DNA of 64,000 nucleotides from Mycolicibacterium poriferae (GCF_010728325.1 NZ_AP022570.1:1488001-1552000), one strand, 5' to 3'; positions 1 through 7,828 are shown, counted from the stretch's first letter. Notes: generated from the letters alone by a model not told the origin. Numbers and translations: made by a program.

Positions 1-42
1 CGGTTGGCAGCCGCGGTGCTACACCAGTGCTACGATCGTCGC

Positions 43-303
43 ATGACGGAGGTGGCATCCCGCGAACTGCGCAACGGTACGGCTGGCCTGCTCCGGCGTG
101 TGCAGGCAGGTGAGGAGATCACCGTGACGGTGAACGGCCAACCCGTTGCCCGGCTCACCGCGTACGAACCCCCACGGCGCCGGTGGCTGACCCGAGAACA
201 ATTGCTGTCGCGCATATCTCGCGCGCAGGCCGATCCCGGACTGCGTGCCGACCTCGCGATGCTCGCCGGCGACGACACCGACGATCTGGGCCCGCTTCCG
301 TGA
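43..303 (+). CDS. vapB: VapB-type antitoxin (Phd/YefM-like)
   Basis: 86-aa antitoxin of the Phd/YefM fold, expected to bind and neutralise the PIN toxin encoded next and to autoregulate the pair. The N-terminus MTEVASRELRNGTAGLLRRV followed by a GEEITVTVNGQPVARL segment is the typical 'prevent-host-death' DNA-binding half; the C-terminal half (RRRWLTREQLLSRI onward) is charged and would wrap the toxin. I chose ATG 43 because an upstream in-frame start would add residues that do not match the family. The stop overlaps the toxin GTG start by 4 bp (GTGA), which indicates translational coupling. The promoter lies at or beyond the left edge of the window. Confidence 0.88.
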   Translation: MTEVASRELRNGTAGLLRRVQAGEEITVTVNGQPVARLTAYEPPRRRWLTREQLLSRISRAQADPGLRADLAMLAGDDTDDLGPLP

Positions 304-698
304 CCGCGGCCGGCGTGCTGGACACGTCGGTGTTCATCACCAGCGAAAGCGGACGGCAGCTGCGCGGCGAATTGATCCCGGACGAGGTCGCGACCACCGT
401 CATCACGCTGGCCGAACTCAACACCGGCGTCCTGGCGGCCACGTCGGCGGACGTTCGGGCCCAACGATTGGCGACACTCGACGCCGTCGCCGACATCACC
501 GCGCTTCCCGTCGACGAGGACGCAGCCCGCATGTGGGCGCGCCTGCGGGTTCATCTCGTGGAGAGCGGTCGTCGGGTGCGGATCAACGACCTGTGGATTG
601 CCGCGATCGCGGCATCGCGGGGGCTGCCCGTCGTCACCCAGGACGGCGACTTCGACGCTCTCGACGGTGTCGCCGGGCTGACCATCATTCGTGTCTGA
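300..698 (+). CDS. vapC: VapC PIN-domain ribonuclease toxin
   Basis: 132-aa PIN-domain toxin, predicted Mg2+-dependent endoribonuclease acting on tRNA or rRNA as other VapC proteins do. The four acidic residues of the active site are visible: D8 (VLDTSV), E39 (LAELNTG), D97 (INDLWIAAIA) and D115/D117 (TQDGDFDAL). Translation starts at GTG 300, overlapping the antitoxin stop by 4 bp. Length is normal for the family, so the toxin appears intact. Its target RNA cannot be inferred from sequence alone. A 63-bp hairpin repeat starts 4 bp after the stop. Confidence 0.92.
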   Translation: MTAAGVLDTSVFITSESGRQLRGELIPDEVATTVITLAELNTGVLAATSADVRAQRLATLDAVADITALPVDEDAARMWARLRVHLVESGRRVRINDLWIAAIAASRGLPVVTQDGDFDALDGVAGLTIIRV

Positions 699-702
699 TA
701 GG

Positions 703-765
703 CGTTGATACTGCGCTGAGTGCGCCCGTTACTCGAACTTCCTCGCACTGAGTCCAGTCTCAACG
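703..765 (+). repeat. 63-bp intergenic hairpin repeat, copy 1
   Basis: Ends are CGTTGATACTGCG and CAGTCTCAACG. The inner stem is AGTGCG/CGCACT, different in sequence from most copies but still paired, so it looks like a compensatory change. Starts 4 bp after the vapC stop. Central motif ACTCGAACTT is on this strand. Confidence 0.85.
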
Positions 766-783
766 TCGGATCGCCATGTCAGG

Positions 784-1536
784 ATGACGGGCATGACCGT
801 CGTCTTCGTCCATGGCAATCCGGAAACCTCGGCGATCTGGGGACCGCTCGTCGCGGCACTCGGCCGCGATGACGTCGTGCTGCTCTCGCCGCCCGGCTTC
901 GGCGCCCCGCTCCCCGAGGGGTTCGGCGCCACCTATCTGGAGTACCGCGACTGGCTGGAAGGCGAGCTGGAGAAGATCGACGGACCCATCGACCTGGTCG
1001 GTCACGATTGGGGCGGCGGGCACGTCGTCAACGTCGTCATGCACCGCCCCGAACTCGTGCGCAGCTGGGTCAGCGACGTAGTCGGGCTGTTCGACCCCGA
1101 CTACGTGTGGCACGACATGGCCCAGGTGTGGCAGACGCCCGGCGCGGGCGAGGAGATGCTGCAGAACATGATGGGCGGGGGAGTGCAGTCTCGCACCGAG
1201 CTGATGGTCTCGCTCGGGATCCCCGCCGACATCGGGGCGGCGATCGCCGAACACCAGAACGACGACATGGTGACCGCGATCCTGGCGCTCTACCGGTCGG
1301 CCGCCCAGCCCGCGATGGCCGAAGCCGGCCGCGACCTGGAGCGGGCGCAGGCGCGGCCCGGTCTGGCGTTGCTCGCCACCGACGACCCCTACATCGGCGC
1401 CAGCGACACCCGTCACCGGGCCGCCGAACGCGCCGGGGCGCGCACCGCGGTGCTGGAAGGTCTGGGCCACTGGTGGATGGTCGAGGACCCGCAGCGCGGA
1501 GCGGCCGCCCTGACGGAGTTCTGGGACTCCCTCTAG
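784..1536 (+). CDS. alpha/beta hydrolase (epoxide hydrolase / haloalkane dehalogenase-like)
   Basis: 250-aa alpha/beta hydrolase. HGNP at residues 10-13 gives the oxyanion-hole region. The nucleophile elbow is GHDWGG with Asp75, as in epoxide hydrolases and haloalkane dehalogenases, instead of the serine of esterases. The catalytic His is in GLGHWW near the C-terminus. The protein is shorter than typical epoxide hydrolases (about 300 aa), so the cap domain must be small. ATG 784 and ATG 793 are both possible starts. The substrate is not predictable. The gene stands alone between two 63-bp repeats, the second starting 1 bp after its stop. Confidence 0.8.
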   Translation: MTGMTVVFVHGNPETSAIWGPLVAALGRDDVVLLSPPGFGAPLPEGFGATYLEYRDWLEGELEKIDGPIDLVGHDWGGGHVVNVVMHRPELVRSWVSDVVGLFDPDYVWHDMAQVWQTPGAGEEMLQNMMGGGVQSRTELMVSLGIPADIGAAIAEHQNDDMVTAILALYRSAAQPAMAEAGRDLERAQARPGLALLATDDPYIGASDTRHRAAERAGARTAVLEGLGHWWMVEDPQRGAAALTEFWDSL

Positions 1537-1537
1537 G

Positions 1538-1600
1538 CGTTGAGACCGCGCTGGCTGCGGGGGTTACTCGCACTTCTTCGCGGTGGTTGCGGTCTGAACG
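1538..1600 (+). repeat. 63-bp intergenic hairpin repeat, copy 2
   Basis: Fills the whole gap between two convergent genes: it begins 1 bp after the hydrolase stop and ends directly against the stop codon of the opposite-strand YiaA/B-like gene at 1601. Ends are CGTTGAGACCGCG and GCGGTCTGAACG; the T-to-C change in one arm is matched by A-to-G in the other. Core ACTCGCACTT is on this strand. Confidence 0.88.
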
Positions 1601-1897
1601 CTATTTCAGCGGGTCGGTGGTGAATGGGTTGTGTTCGGCCAGTAGCTTTTCCATCCGCACCTCGTCGAGCCGGACCCGGATCGTGGCCGCCTCCTGCTGA
1701 TCGCGGATCACCTTCGCCAGCGTGAACGAGCTCGTGACGAGGAAGACCGCGCTCATGGCGAGGAACAGCCGCGGCCAGATGTCGAGCGGCAGGAAGAAGA
1801 TCCCGCCCAACACCCCGAGGAAGCTCACCCCGAAGGCGATGGCGGCCTGCAGGAAGAAGGCGCTGGTGTTCTTGGACATCGCGTCGAAAGCATCCAT
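1601..1897 (-). CDS. YiaA/YiaB-like two-helix inner-membrane protein
   Basis: About 98-aa small membrane protein. Two hydrophobic helices can be read: AFFLQAAIAFGVSFLGVLGG and the stretch after PLDIWPR up to SFTLAKVIRD, which together match the YiaA/YiaB two-helix domain. A charged cytosolic tail follows (RVRLDEVRMEKLLAEHNPF). Function is unknown in the family. Start ATG 1897 (MDAFDAMSKN) is preferred; ATG 1879 (MSKNTSAFF) is an alternative. The stop codon abuts a 63-bp repeat with no spacing. Divergent from the RHH-Doc pair. Confidence 0.75.
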   Translation of the reverse strand: MDAFDAMSKNTSAFFLQAAIAFGVSFLGVLGGIFFLPLDIWPRLFLAMSAVFLVTSSFTLAKVIRDQQEAATIRVRLDEVRMEKLLAEHNPFTTDPLK

Positions 1898-1959
1898 GCG
1901 CTCAGCCTGCCGTCGGGGCTGGGCGGCGGGCATGAGTAGTCCTACGCGATCGAGTGGGT

Positions 1960-1977
1960 GGTATCACCGCGGTATCA
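1960..1977 (+). promoter_or_regulatory. Candidate operator of the RHH-Doc toxin-antitoxin pair
   Basis: Direct repeat GGTATCA at 1960-1966 and 1971-1977, 11 bp apart (about one helical turn), around the palindrome CCGCGG. It lies at the antitoxin start. Tandem short half-sites on one DNA face are what ribbon-helix-helix antitoxins usually bind. Inference from spacing only. Confidence 0.4.
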
Positions 1978-2192
1978 TGCCCGGTGTGGGCATGACACTT
2001 CGCACCAGTGCGGCGCAGACCGACGCTCTGCGCCGGCAGGCCGCCGTGGAGGGGCGTTCGATGCAGGCTGTGGCCTTGTCGGCAATCGACGAATACATCG
2101 CCCGCCGCGCGCATGAAACCAAGGTCGACGCAGTGTTGGAGCGGGTCGTGGCCGAGGAGAGCGGAGTCTTGGAGCGGCTCAAGGACGCGTGA
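1977..2192 (+). CDS. Ribbon-helix-helix antitoxin, partner of Doc
   Basis: 71-aa protein (66 aa if ATG 1992 is used). The reading MTLRTSAAQTDALRRQAAVEG followed by RSMQAVALSAIDEYIARR matches a CopG/Arc-type ribbon-helix-helix domain: a beta strand and two helices. The C-terminal KVDAVLERVVAEESGVLERL would be the toxin-binding helix. The stop overlaps the downstream GTG start by 4 bp (GTGA), so antitoxin precedes toxin as expected. It probably represses its own promoter through the GGTATCA repeats just upstream. Partner pairing is inferred from adjacency. Confidence 0.75.
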   Translation: MPGVGMTLRTSAAQTDALRRQAAVEGRSMQAVALSAIDEYIARRAHETKVDAVLERVVAEESGVLERLKDA

Positions 2193-2569
2193 TCGAGTAT
2201 CTGGATCTCGAGGACCTGCTGAGGGTGGCTCGTCGTGTGGTCGGGCCGGACGTAGCGGTGCGCGACTACGGGTTGCTCTCGTCGGCGGCGGCACGCCCGC
2301 AGGCTTCGCTGTTCGGCGAAGACGCCTATCCCGATCTTCACCTCAAGGCCGCGGCATTGATGCAATCACTGGCCCGCAACCATGCGCTGGTTGACGGAAA
2401 CAAGCGACTGGCGTGGACCGCGTGTCGAACCTTCCTGGCGCTCAACGGTCAATGGCTCAGCGCATCCGAAGATGAGCGTTTCGACTTCGTCATACGGGTG
2501 GCCACCGGTGCCCAATCCGAGCTGGATGACATCGCCGAGCAGCTGCGCGGGTGGAGCCACGAAGAGTGA
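2189..2569 (+). CDS. doc: Doc toxin (Fic/Doc family)
   Basis: 126-aa Doc-type toxin. The Fic signature is HALVDGNKRLAW, close to HxFxDxNKR, and keeps the catalytic His, Asp, Asn, Lys and Arg. Phage P1 Doc phosphorylates EF-Tu; the same reaction is a reasonable expectation but not proven here. Starts with GTG 2189 inside the antitoxin stop. Length is normal for Doc proteins, so the gene looks intact. This is the second toxin-antitoxin module within 2.6 kb. The bicupin gene converges on it from the right. Confidence 0.88.
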   Translation: MIEYLDLEDLLRVARRVVGPDVAVRDYGLLSSAAARPQASLFGEDAYPDLHLKAAALMQSLARNHALVDGNKRLAWTACRTFLALNGQWLSASEDERFDFVIRVATGAQSELDDIAEQLRGWSHEE

Positions 2570-2628
2570 CGCCGAGAGTGCCGTCACGGTCGTTCCGCGA
2601 GCGAATCCACAACCTTCACGGCATTTTC

Positions 2629-2649
2629 GGCGCCTTAGCTCGCGGCGCC
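2629..2649. terminator. Possible bidirectional terminator
   Basis: GGCGCC at 2629-2634 and again at 2644-2649 can pair across a 9-nt loop. It lies between the convergent doc and bicupin genes. No U-tract follows, which is common in mycobacteria but leaves the call weak. Confidence 0.3.
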
Positions 2650-2666
2650 TCAGGTGGCGCAGGCCG

Positions 2667-3710
2667 TCACACCGCGTCCACCGGGTTGACCCGCCCGACG
2701 ATCAGCGGGTCGGTCTTGGTGAACGGGAACGCGGGCAGGTCGTCGATGTGCACGTTGAACGTCGCGGCCAGAACCTCCCGTGAGTACGCGCTGGCCGACG
2801 CGCGGTAACCGATGTCGCCGGGCATCGGCTGGTCGAAGAAGATCGCGAAGTGGATGTCGGGGGAGTCGATGACCTCGATGTGGTGTGGGTAGGCGCGCGG
2901 GATGAAGTACACGTCGCCCTCGTTGAGCAGGTATGTGTCCAGTGAACCGTCCGGGTCCATCACCGTCATCCGCCCGGAACCCTTGTGCACGTAGCCCATT
3001 TCGGCGGTGATCGGATGCCAGTGCGGTTCGCGCATGCCGTCCTCGCGGATGCGCAGCGAATACATGGACAGGTCCTTCAACGCCGGCCAGTACTGGGCGC
3101 GGGCCAGTCGGGCGGACCCGACCGCGACCCCGATGGCCGGGCTCTGCGCCTCGATCGAGAACTTGTGCGGGTCGTCGAACCACGCCGTCGCCGGCACCTC
3201 GGCGTCCCCGCTGCGCCGGGCCAGCTTGCGGTCGACCGTGTCGCGGCGCATCGCGGTGAAGTCCGAGGCCGGCAGGTCATAGGTGTTACCCAGCACCGCG
3301 TCCGTCATCGCGCCGAACGACGCGGCCAACCCGAAGTCCTCGGGTCGCTCGCTGCGGAACGCCAGGATGAACTCGGCCGGCTCCTCACCGATGTTCTCGA
3401 TGTGGTGCAGCGACCCCGAGTCGATGTGGAACATGTCGCCGGCGCTGACCGTGAAACTGGAGAACTTGCTGTAACTGTCGAGCACCGACACGAAGGACGT
3501 GCCCGAGACCACGTAGGTGAGCTCGTTGCAGTTGGCGTGCCAGTGCGGAGTGCGCATCGCGCCGGGGTTGATGACGATCCGTTTGATCGACAGCCCCGAC
3601 AGGATAGGGAAGTGATCCGCGATGACGCGGCGGATCGAGCCGAGGTCGGACTCCTCGACGAGCTCACCGTTGATCAGGGACGTGGCATGCCGGCTGGTCA
3701 TGGCGCTCAT
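2667..3710 (-). CDS. Bicupin (oxalate decarboxylase-like)
   Basis: 347-aa two-domain cupin. Each half has a full metal-binding set: H56, H58, E63, H102 in the first cupin (PHWHANCNELTYV, SLHHIEN) and H230, H232, E237, H276 in the second (PHWHPITAEMGYV, YPHHIEV). This HxHx4E...H arrangement is that of Mn-dependent oxalate decarboxylases/oxidases. Start ATG 3710 is chosen because it overlaps the stop of the upstream gene as ATGA; ATG 3719 is possible. Last gene of a three-gene operon with an NmrA-like protein and a SnoaL protein. Oxalate as substrate is a family guess; other small carboxylates or quinones are possible. Confidence 0.82.
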   Translation of the reverse strand: MSAMTSRHATSLINGELVEESDLGSIRRVIADHFPILSGLSIKRIVINPGAMRTPHWHANCNELTYVVSGTSFVSVLDSYSKFSSFTVSAGDMFHIDSGSLHHIENIGEEPAEFILAFRSERPEDFGLAASFGAMTDAVLGNTYDLPASDFTAMRRDTVDRKLARRSGDAEVPATAWFDDPHKFSIEAQSPAIGVAVGSARLARAQYWPALKDLSMYSLRIREDGMREPHWHPITAEMGYVHKGSGRMTVMDPDGSLDTYLLNEGDVYFIPRAYPHHIEVIDSPDIHFAIFFDQPMPGDIGYRASASAYSREVLAATFNVHIDDLPAFPFTKTDPLIVGRVNPVDAV

Positions 3711-4549
3711 GCTAAGCACGCGCGGTGAACGGCGAGGAATTCTCGCAAGGACGTCGGCCGACGACCGGTGACGTCGTGGACGGTCGTCGTCACCAGGTTC
3801 TGCTCGCCGGCCCGGACACGTTCGTCCAGCGCTGCCAGGCTGGCGGCGAACTCGCCCGTCAAGCCGGCTCGGGTGAGCCGGTCGGCCAATTCGGCCGTCG
3901 TCACGTCCACATGTCGGACCGGCGTGCCCGCGACGTCGGAGACGATGGCTGCGGCCTGTCCGTAGGACAGCGCCTCCGGACCGGTCAGCACCAACTCGAC
4001 GCCCACCGGCCGCTCCGCCACCAATGCCTCGACTGCGACGGCGGCGATGTCAGCGGCGTCGATGAAGCCGAGGCGGCCGTCGCCGGTGGCCGTGACGATC
4101 TCGCGTGACCGCCGAATGCCCTCGGCCAGTGCGTGATCGCGGGTGAAGTTCTGCATGAACCACGACGGTCGCAGCACCGTGGGCTCGCTGAAGAGGTCGA
4201 CGACCATCGTGTGGATCTCGCCGAGCAGCGGCTCCCCGCGGGCCACCGCCGACGAACTCAACGCCACGACGCGCCGCACCCCGTCCGCCGCGGCCTGCTC
4301 GAGAAAGGGACGCACCACCGGGGCCGGATCGGCCACCCCGGCGGGGGCGACGAGGTAGATCGACCGCACGCCGGCCAGGGCGGCGGCGAAGGTGCTCGGG
4401 TCGAACCAGTCGAACCTGACGGCGTCACCGTCACCGGGGTCGGGACGGCGGGTCGCCGCGCGCACGACGCAACCGCGGCTGCGCAGACCCGACACGACGG
4501 GCGCGCCGGTGTTGCCCGTCGCGCCGGTGACCAGGATGGGCTCAGTCAT
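3707..4549 (-). CDS. NmrA-like atypical SDR, NAD(P)-binding
   Basis: 280-aa atypical short-chain dehydrogenase. The N-terminal Rossmann motif TGATGNTG (residues 8-15) binds NAD(P), and the second beta strand ends AATRRP, an arginine pair favouring NADPH. Resembles the SDR_a5/NmrA group, which includes quinone reductases and redox sensors; the catalytic Tyr/Lys of classical SDRs is not obvious. Sits between the SnoaL gene (8-bp overlap) and the bicupin gene (4-bp overlap), so the three are translationally coupled. Likely repressed by the divergent TetR. Confidence 0.82.
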   Translation of the reverse strand: MTEPILVTGATGNTGAPVVSGLRSRGCVVRAATRRPDPGDGDAVRFDWFDPSTFAAALAGVRSIYLVAPAGVADPAPVVRPFLEQAAADGVRRVVALSSSAVARGEPLLGEIHTMVVDLFSEPTVLRPSWFMQNFTRDHALAEGIRRSREIVTATGDGRLGFIDAADIAAVAVEALVAERPVGVELVLTGPEALSYGQAAAIVSDVAGTPVRHVDVTTAELADRLTRAGLTGEFAASLAALDERVRAGEQNLVTTTVHDVTGRRPTSLREFLAVHRACLA

Positions 4550-5024
4550 CGGCGGCCTTCGCGGTGAAGCCGGCCATCAGGGCGTCCACTCCGCCCATCG
4601 CGGCCGCCGCGGCCAGCGAGTTCCAGTAGTCGCGGTAGTGCCGTATGCCGTCGGGTCCGATCGTGACGACCCCGACGTAGTCCATCCGGTAGGGTCTGTT
4701 CGTCTGTACGGCAACACCTTTGGCGGAGAACTCGAGTATCACGACGGTCGGGTCCAGGGTGTGATGCCGCCGGTGCTCGGTGATCTCGTCGAGGCGGATG
4801 GTGGCGGTGTAATCCTTGACGTAATCCCAGACGTCGTCGCGGCCGTTCAGCACCCGGTATCCGGGTGGCGCGAACGGGAACTCCATCACCCCGTCGGGGG
4901 CCCACTGGTCGGCGAAGGCTCGCATGTCATTGCGGCGCAGGCTGTCGAGCAGGGTGTCCACCACCCGATCGGAGTGGGCGTGTCGTTCGTCGTCGGTGGC
5001 CACGGTGGTCCAATCTTCGTTCAT
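4542..5024 (-). CDS. SnoaL-like / NTF2-fold protein
   Basis: 160-aa protein of the NTF2-like SnoaL fold (MRAFADQWAPDGVMEFPFAPPG, NGRDDVWDYVKDYT, RHYRDYWNSLAAAAAMGG). The family includes polyketide cyclases, isomerases and many uncharacterised proteins, so no reaction is assigned. It is the promoter-proximal gene of the operon with the NmrA-like SDR and bicupin. ATG 5024 is only 4 bp from the 17-bp palindrome that probably controls it. The next gene starts within its last codons. Confidence 0.75.
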   Translation of the reverse strand: MNEDWTTVATDDERHAHSDRVVDTLLDSLRRNDMRAFADQWAPDGVMEFPFAPPGYRVLNGRDDVWDYVKDYTATIRLDEITEHRRHHTLDPTVVILEFSAKGVAVQTNRPYRMDYVGVVTIGPDGIRHYRDYWNSLAAAAAMGGVDALMAGFTAKAADD

Positions 5025-5028
5025 ATGG

Positions 5029-5045
5029 AACGGAACCGTTCCGTT
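5029..5045. promoter_or_regulatory. Palindromic TetR operator candidate
   Basis: AACGGAACCGTTCCGTT is a perfect inverted repeat with 8-bp arms around one C. It lies in the 39-bp gap between the divergent SnoaL and TetR genes, so one bound dimer could block both promoters. Confidence 0.75.
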
Positions 5046-5063
5046 TCGATTAGTATTCCCGGT

Positions 5064-5645
5064 ATGCGAACCAGGGCGACGCTGCGAGCCGGCGTGACCG
5101 ACGGCATCGTCGAGGCGGTGCTCGACGAGCTCGCCGCGGTCGGCTTCGGCAGGCTGACGATGGACGGGGTGGCCCGGCGCGCGCGAGCAGGCAAGGCGGC
5201 GCTGTACCGGCGCTGGTCGTCGAAGCAGGAGATGGTGCTCGAGGTCGTGACGACCATCAGCGTGCCGATGGCCGAGACCGCCCCGACCGAGGATCTCGCC
5301 GACGACGTCGCCCGTCTCGTGCACGGCGTCGCCGACTGGCTAACCGACGCGCGGATGTCGCGAATCATCCCCGATCTCATCGCCGAGGCCACGCGCAATC
5401 CCGAGCTCGCCGCCGCTCTGACCGAACGGCTCGGCTCCGCCCGCAGGAACTACGGGCAGGCGGTGATCGACGCCGCGATCACCCGCGGCGAGGTGTCACC
5501 TGACGTCGACAGCGAATACGTACTCGATCTGATCGCCGCCCCGGTCTTCTGGCGGATCTGCGGACGCCGCGAACAGGTGACGCCGGCATACCTCAATCGA
5601 GTGGTCGATACCGTCCTGCACGCGTTGGGCTCGCCCCGGGCGTAG
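5064..5645 (+). CDS. TetR-family repressor
   Basis: 193-aa TetR-type regulator. Helix-turn-helix at about residues 25-55 (FGRLTMDGVARRARAGKAALYRRW), followed by a ligand-binding domain rich in Leu/Ala. Divergent from the SnoaL-SDR-bicupin operon with a perfect 17-bp palindrome in the 39-bp intergenic space, so it very likely represses that operon and itself. The effector is unknown. ATG 5064 is the only well-placed start. Its stop lies 5 bp from the stop of the convergent TerC gene. Confidence 0.88.
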   Translation: MRTRATLRAGVTDGIVEAVLDELAAVGFGRLTMDGVARRARAGKAALYRRWSSKQEMVLEVVTTISVPMAETAPTEDLADDVARLVHGVADWLTDARMSRIIPDLIAEATRNPELAAALTERLGSARRNYGQAVIDAAITRGEVSPDVDSEYVLDLIAAPVFWRICGRREQVTPAYLNRVVDTVLHALGSPRA

Positions 5646-5650
5646 CCGGC

Positions 5651-6658
5651 TCAGCGTTCCTTGCTGTCGTCGCGCGGCGGGCTGGCCCGCAGCGAGCCCG
5701 GGTGCGCCTTGGCGGTCGGGTCCTGGCGGGTCTTGATCAGGCTGGCCACGGTGACCACCGTCAGGATCACCACGATCACGCCGAGGCTGACGTAGGTGTC
5801 GACCTCGGGGATGCTCGGGTTGATGTCGACGTGCGCCCAGTGCAGCACCAGCTTGACACCGATGAACGCCAGGATGATCGACAGCCCGGTCGACAGGTAC
5901 ACCAGCCGGTCCAGCAGGCCCTTGACGAGGAAGAACAGCGCCCGCAGGCCCAGCAGCGCGAACGCGTTGGCCGCGAACACGATGAACGGCTCACGGGTGA
6001 TCCCGAACACCGCCGGGATCGAGTCCAGCGCGAACAGCAGGTCGACGCTGCCGATCGAGATCAGCACCGCCATCATCGGCGTCACCATCCGCCGGCCGTC
6101 GACCCGGGTGACGAGCTTGCCGCCGTCGTAGGTCTCGGTGACCGGCAGGAAGCGCCGCGTGGCGCGCACCATGATGTTGTTCTCGACGTCGGGATCCTCG
6201 TCGCGGTGCCGGAACAGCTGGATCGCCGTCCAGATCAGCAGGATCCCGAACAGCAGGAACATGAAGCTGAACAGCGACAGCAGGGTCGCGCCGAGGGCGA
6301 TGAAGATCGCCCGCATGATCAACGCCAGGATGATGCCGAAGGTCAGCACCTTGTGCTGGTGCTCCTCGGGCACCGCGAACGTCGCCATGATGATGACGAA
6401 CACGAACAGGTTGTCGACCGAAAGGCTCTTCTCGACGATGTAGCCGGCGAAGTACTCGGTGCCCAGCGTGCTGCCGTAGGTGACGGTGAACCACACGCCG
6501 AAGGCGATGGCGACGGCGATGTAGAACAGCGACCACGCGGTGGCTTCTTTGAAGCCGACCTTGTGCGGCCGCAGCGCGGCCAGGATCAGATCCACCGCCA
6601 GCAACACGACGACCAGACCGATCGTCAGACCCCACGTCAACCCGCTGATCTCGGACAT
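5651..6658 (-). CDS. TerC-family integral membrane protein
   Basis: 335-aa polytopic membrane protein of the TerC/Alx family, associated elsewhere with manganese export or tellurite resistance. The two family signatures are present: SVDNLFVFVIIMATF and ALDSIPAVFGIT, each carrying a membrane-embedded Asp. About eight hydrophobic segments can be counted, with a charged loop in the middle (RHRDEDPDVENN) and a hydrophilic C-tail. Length is normal. The upstream gap of 37 bp to a 63-bp repeat leaves little room for a yybP-ykoY-type riboswitch, and none was recognised. Confidence 0.87.
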   Translation of the reverse strand: MSEISGLTWGLTIGLVVVLLAVDLILAALRPHKVGFKEATAWSLFYIAVAIAFGVWFTVTYGSTLGTEYFAGYIVEKSLSVDNLFVFVIIMATFAVPEEHQHKVLTFGIILALIMRAIFIALGATLLSLFSFMFLLFGILLIWTAIQLFRHRDEDPDVENNIMVRATRRFLPVTETYDGGKLVTRVDGRRMVTPMMAVLISIGSVDLLFALDSIPAVFGITREPFIVFAANAFALLGLRALFFLVKGLLDRLVYLSTGLSIILAFIGVKLVLHWAHVDINPSIPEVDTYVSLGVIVVILTVVTVASLIKTRQDPTAKAHPGSLRASPPRDDSKER

Positions 6659-6695
6659 GGGTTCATTTGTACCTTGCCCGCGGAACTACACCCCG

Positions 6696-6758
6696 CGTTC
6701 AGGCTGCGTTGGCTGCGGACGTTACTCGCACTTCGCCGCTGTGGACGCAGTCTCAACG
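6696..6758 (+). repeat. 63-bp intergenic hairpin repeat, copy 3
   Basis: Ends CGTTCAGGCTGCG and GCAGTCTCAACG. Lies between two minus-strand genes, 13 bp beyond the stop of the oxidoreductase gene and 37 bp upstream of the TerC start. Core ACTCGCACTT is on the plus strand, against the direction of both neighbours. Confidence 0.85.
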
Positions 6759-6771
6759 CCGGGGTGGGGGG

Positions 6772-7689
6772 TCATTTCGGAACGATGCCGATCTTCACGT
6801 GCGGGCTCTCTGTCTGCGCCTGCCACGCCTTCCCCGCGTCTTCGAGGTCGTACCGGACCGTCTCGACCGCAATGCGTTTCTGCTCGGCCAGCCCGATCAG
6901 CTCCTGGTAGCCCTGCCGCATGACCGCGTTGCCCATCACGTTGTTGTTGTGCCCGACGTGGGTGCGTCCCATGAGACTTCTGAACGGCACCTCCGGCGCT
7001 CCACCGGCGCCCTCGCCCACGGTGACGAGGGTGGCCTGGGGTGCGGAGGATTCCAGCGCGGCCAGGAACGGCTCGCCGTACACCATGTCGAGGACGACGT
7101 CGTACCCGTCGCCGGCCTCCTCCTTCAACGCTTCGGCGTCATCGCCGCCGCCGAGCTCGACGAGGGCGTCAGCGCCGAGGTCGCGAGTCTTCTGCAAGGC
7201 ATCCTTGTTCCGGCCGGCGGCGACGACGCGGCCCGCGCCGAGGATCTTGGCGGCCTGGACCGCGATGCTGCCCACCACCCCGGTGGCGCCCAGCACGAGG
7301 ACCGACTGCCCGGCCGAGAGTTCGGCGTGGCGGGTCAGCGGCAGCCACGCGGCCAGGCCGGCGATGCCCAGCGCCACCGCCAGGTCGTCGTCGACGGTCT
7401 CGGGAATGGTGAAGGCCCGGTCGGGGTCGAACGCGGCGCGTTCGGCCCACGAGCCGAACGGCATCGGTGGCGAGTTGAAGTAGACGCGGGTGCCGTCGTC
7501 GGTGAAGCCGACGCCCTCCTGGCCGACGACCAGCGGGATGCTCGGCGTGAGCAGCTCGCTCGACGCCAACACGATGTCGACGGGGTTGCAGCCGGCCAGC
7601 GTCACGGTGACGATGTCCTGCCCGCCCGGCTCTTCGAAATCTTTGACGTGGGGCGTCTCGCCGACTGCCTCCAGCACTGCTGCCCGCAT
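6772..7689 (-). CDS. Quinone oxidoreductase-like MDR protein
   Basis: 305-aa zinc-independent medium-chain dehydrogenase/reductase. The nucleotide-binding motif is LGATGVVGSIAVQAAK in the middle of the protein, as in NADPH:quinone reductases. No zinc-ligand cysteines of the classical alcohol dehydrogenase type are seen. A shine-dalgarno GGAGG precedes ATG 7689 with a 4-bp gap. Substrate unknown; quinones or enals are typical. Flanked by 63-bp repeats on both sides and followed upstream by an SDR gene on the same strand. Confidence 0.82.
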   Translation of the reverse strand: MRAAVLEAVGETPHVKDFEEPGGQDIVTVTLAGCNPVDIVLASSELLTPSIPLVVGQEGVGFTDDGTRVYFNSPPMPFGSWAERAAFDPDRAFTIPETVDDDLAVALGIAGLAAWLPLTRHAELSAGQSVLVLGATGVVGSIAVQAAKILGAGRVVAAGRNKDALQKTRDLGADALVELGGGDDAEALKEEAGDGYDVVLDMVYGEPFLAALESSAPQATLVTVGEGAGGAPEVPFRSLMGRTHVGHNNNVMGNAVMRQGYQELIGLAEQKRIAVETVRYDLEDAGKAWQAQTESPHVKIGIVPK

Positions 7690-7760
7690 GGATCCTCCGT
7701 TGTGCTCGCGGTGAACCTGCGGGCTACCCCCTGCGCAGACGGCGAAACGGCCCGGGTGGG

Positions 7761-7823
7761 CGTTGAGACTGCGTCAGCGACGGTCGCTACTCGCACAATG
7801 TCGCGGCTGGCGCAGTCTCAACG
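7761..7823 (+). repeat. 63-bp intergenic hairpin repeat, copy 4
   Basis: Perfect 13-bp terminal inverted repeat CGTTGAGACTGCG / CGCAGTCTCAACG. Ends 5 bp before the stop of the minus-strand SDR gene. Core is ACTCGCACAA, the most altered centre in the set. Confidence 0.88.
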
Positions 7824-7828
7824 CTGGG

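Noticed and set aside
703..765. 63-bp repeats as transposon-related MITEs
   Set aside because: Terminal inverted repeats exist but no target-site duplications are visible at any copy, and their stop-codon placement is unlike random insertion. Not excluded, only not supported.
5600..5700. Manganese riboswitch for the TerC gene
   Set aside because: The gene runs on the minus strand; its true upstream region (6659-6695) is too short and shows no yybP-ykoY features.
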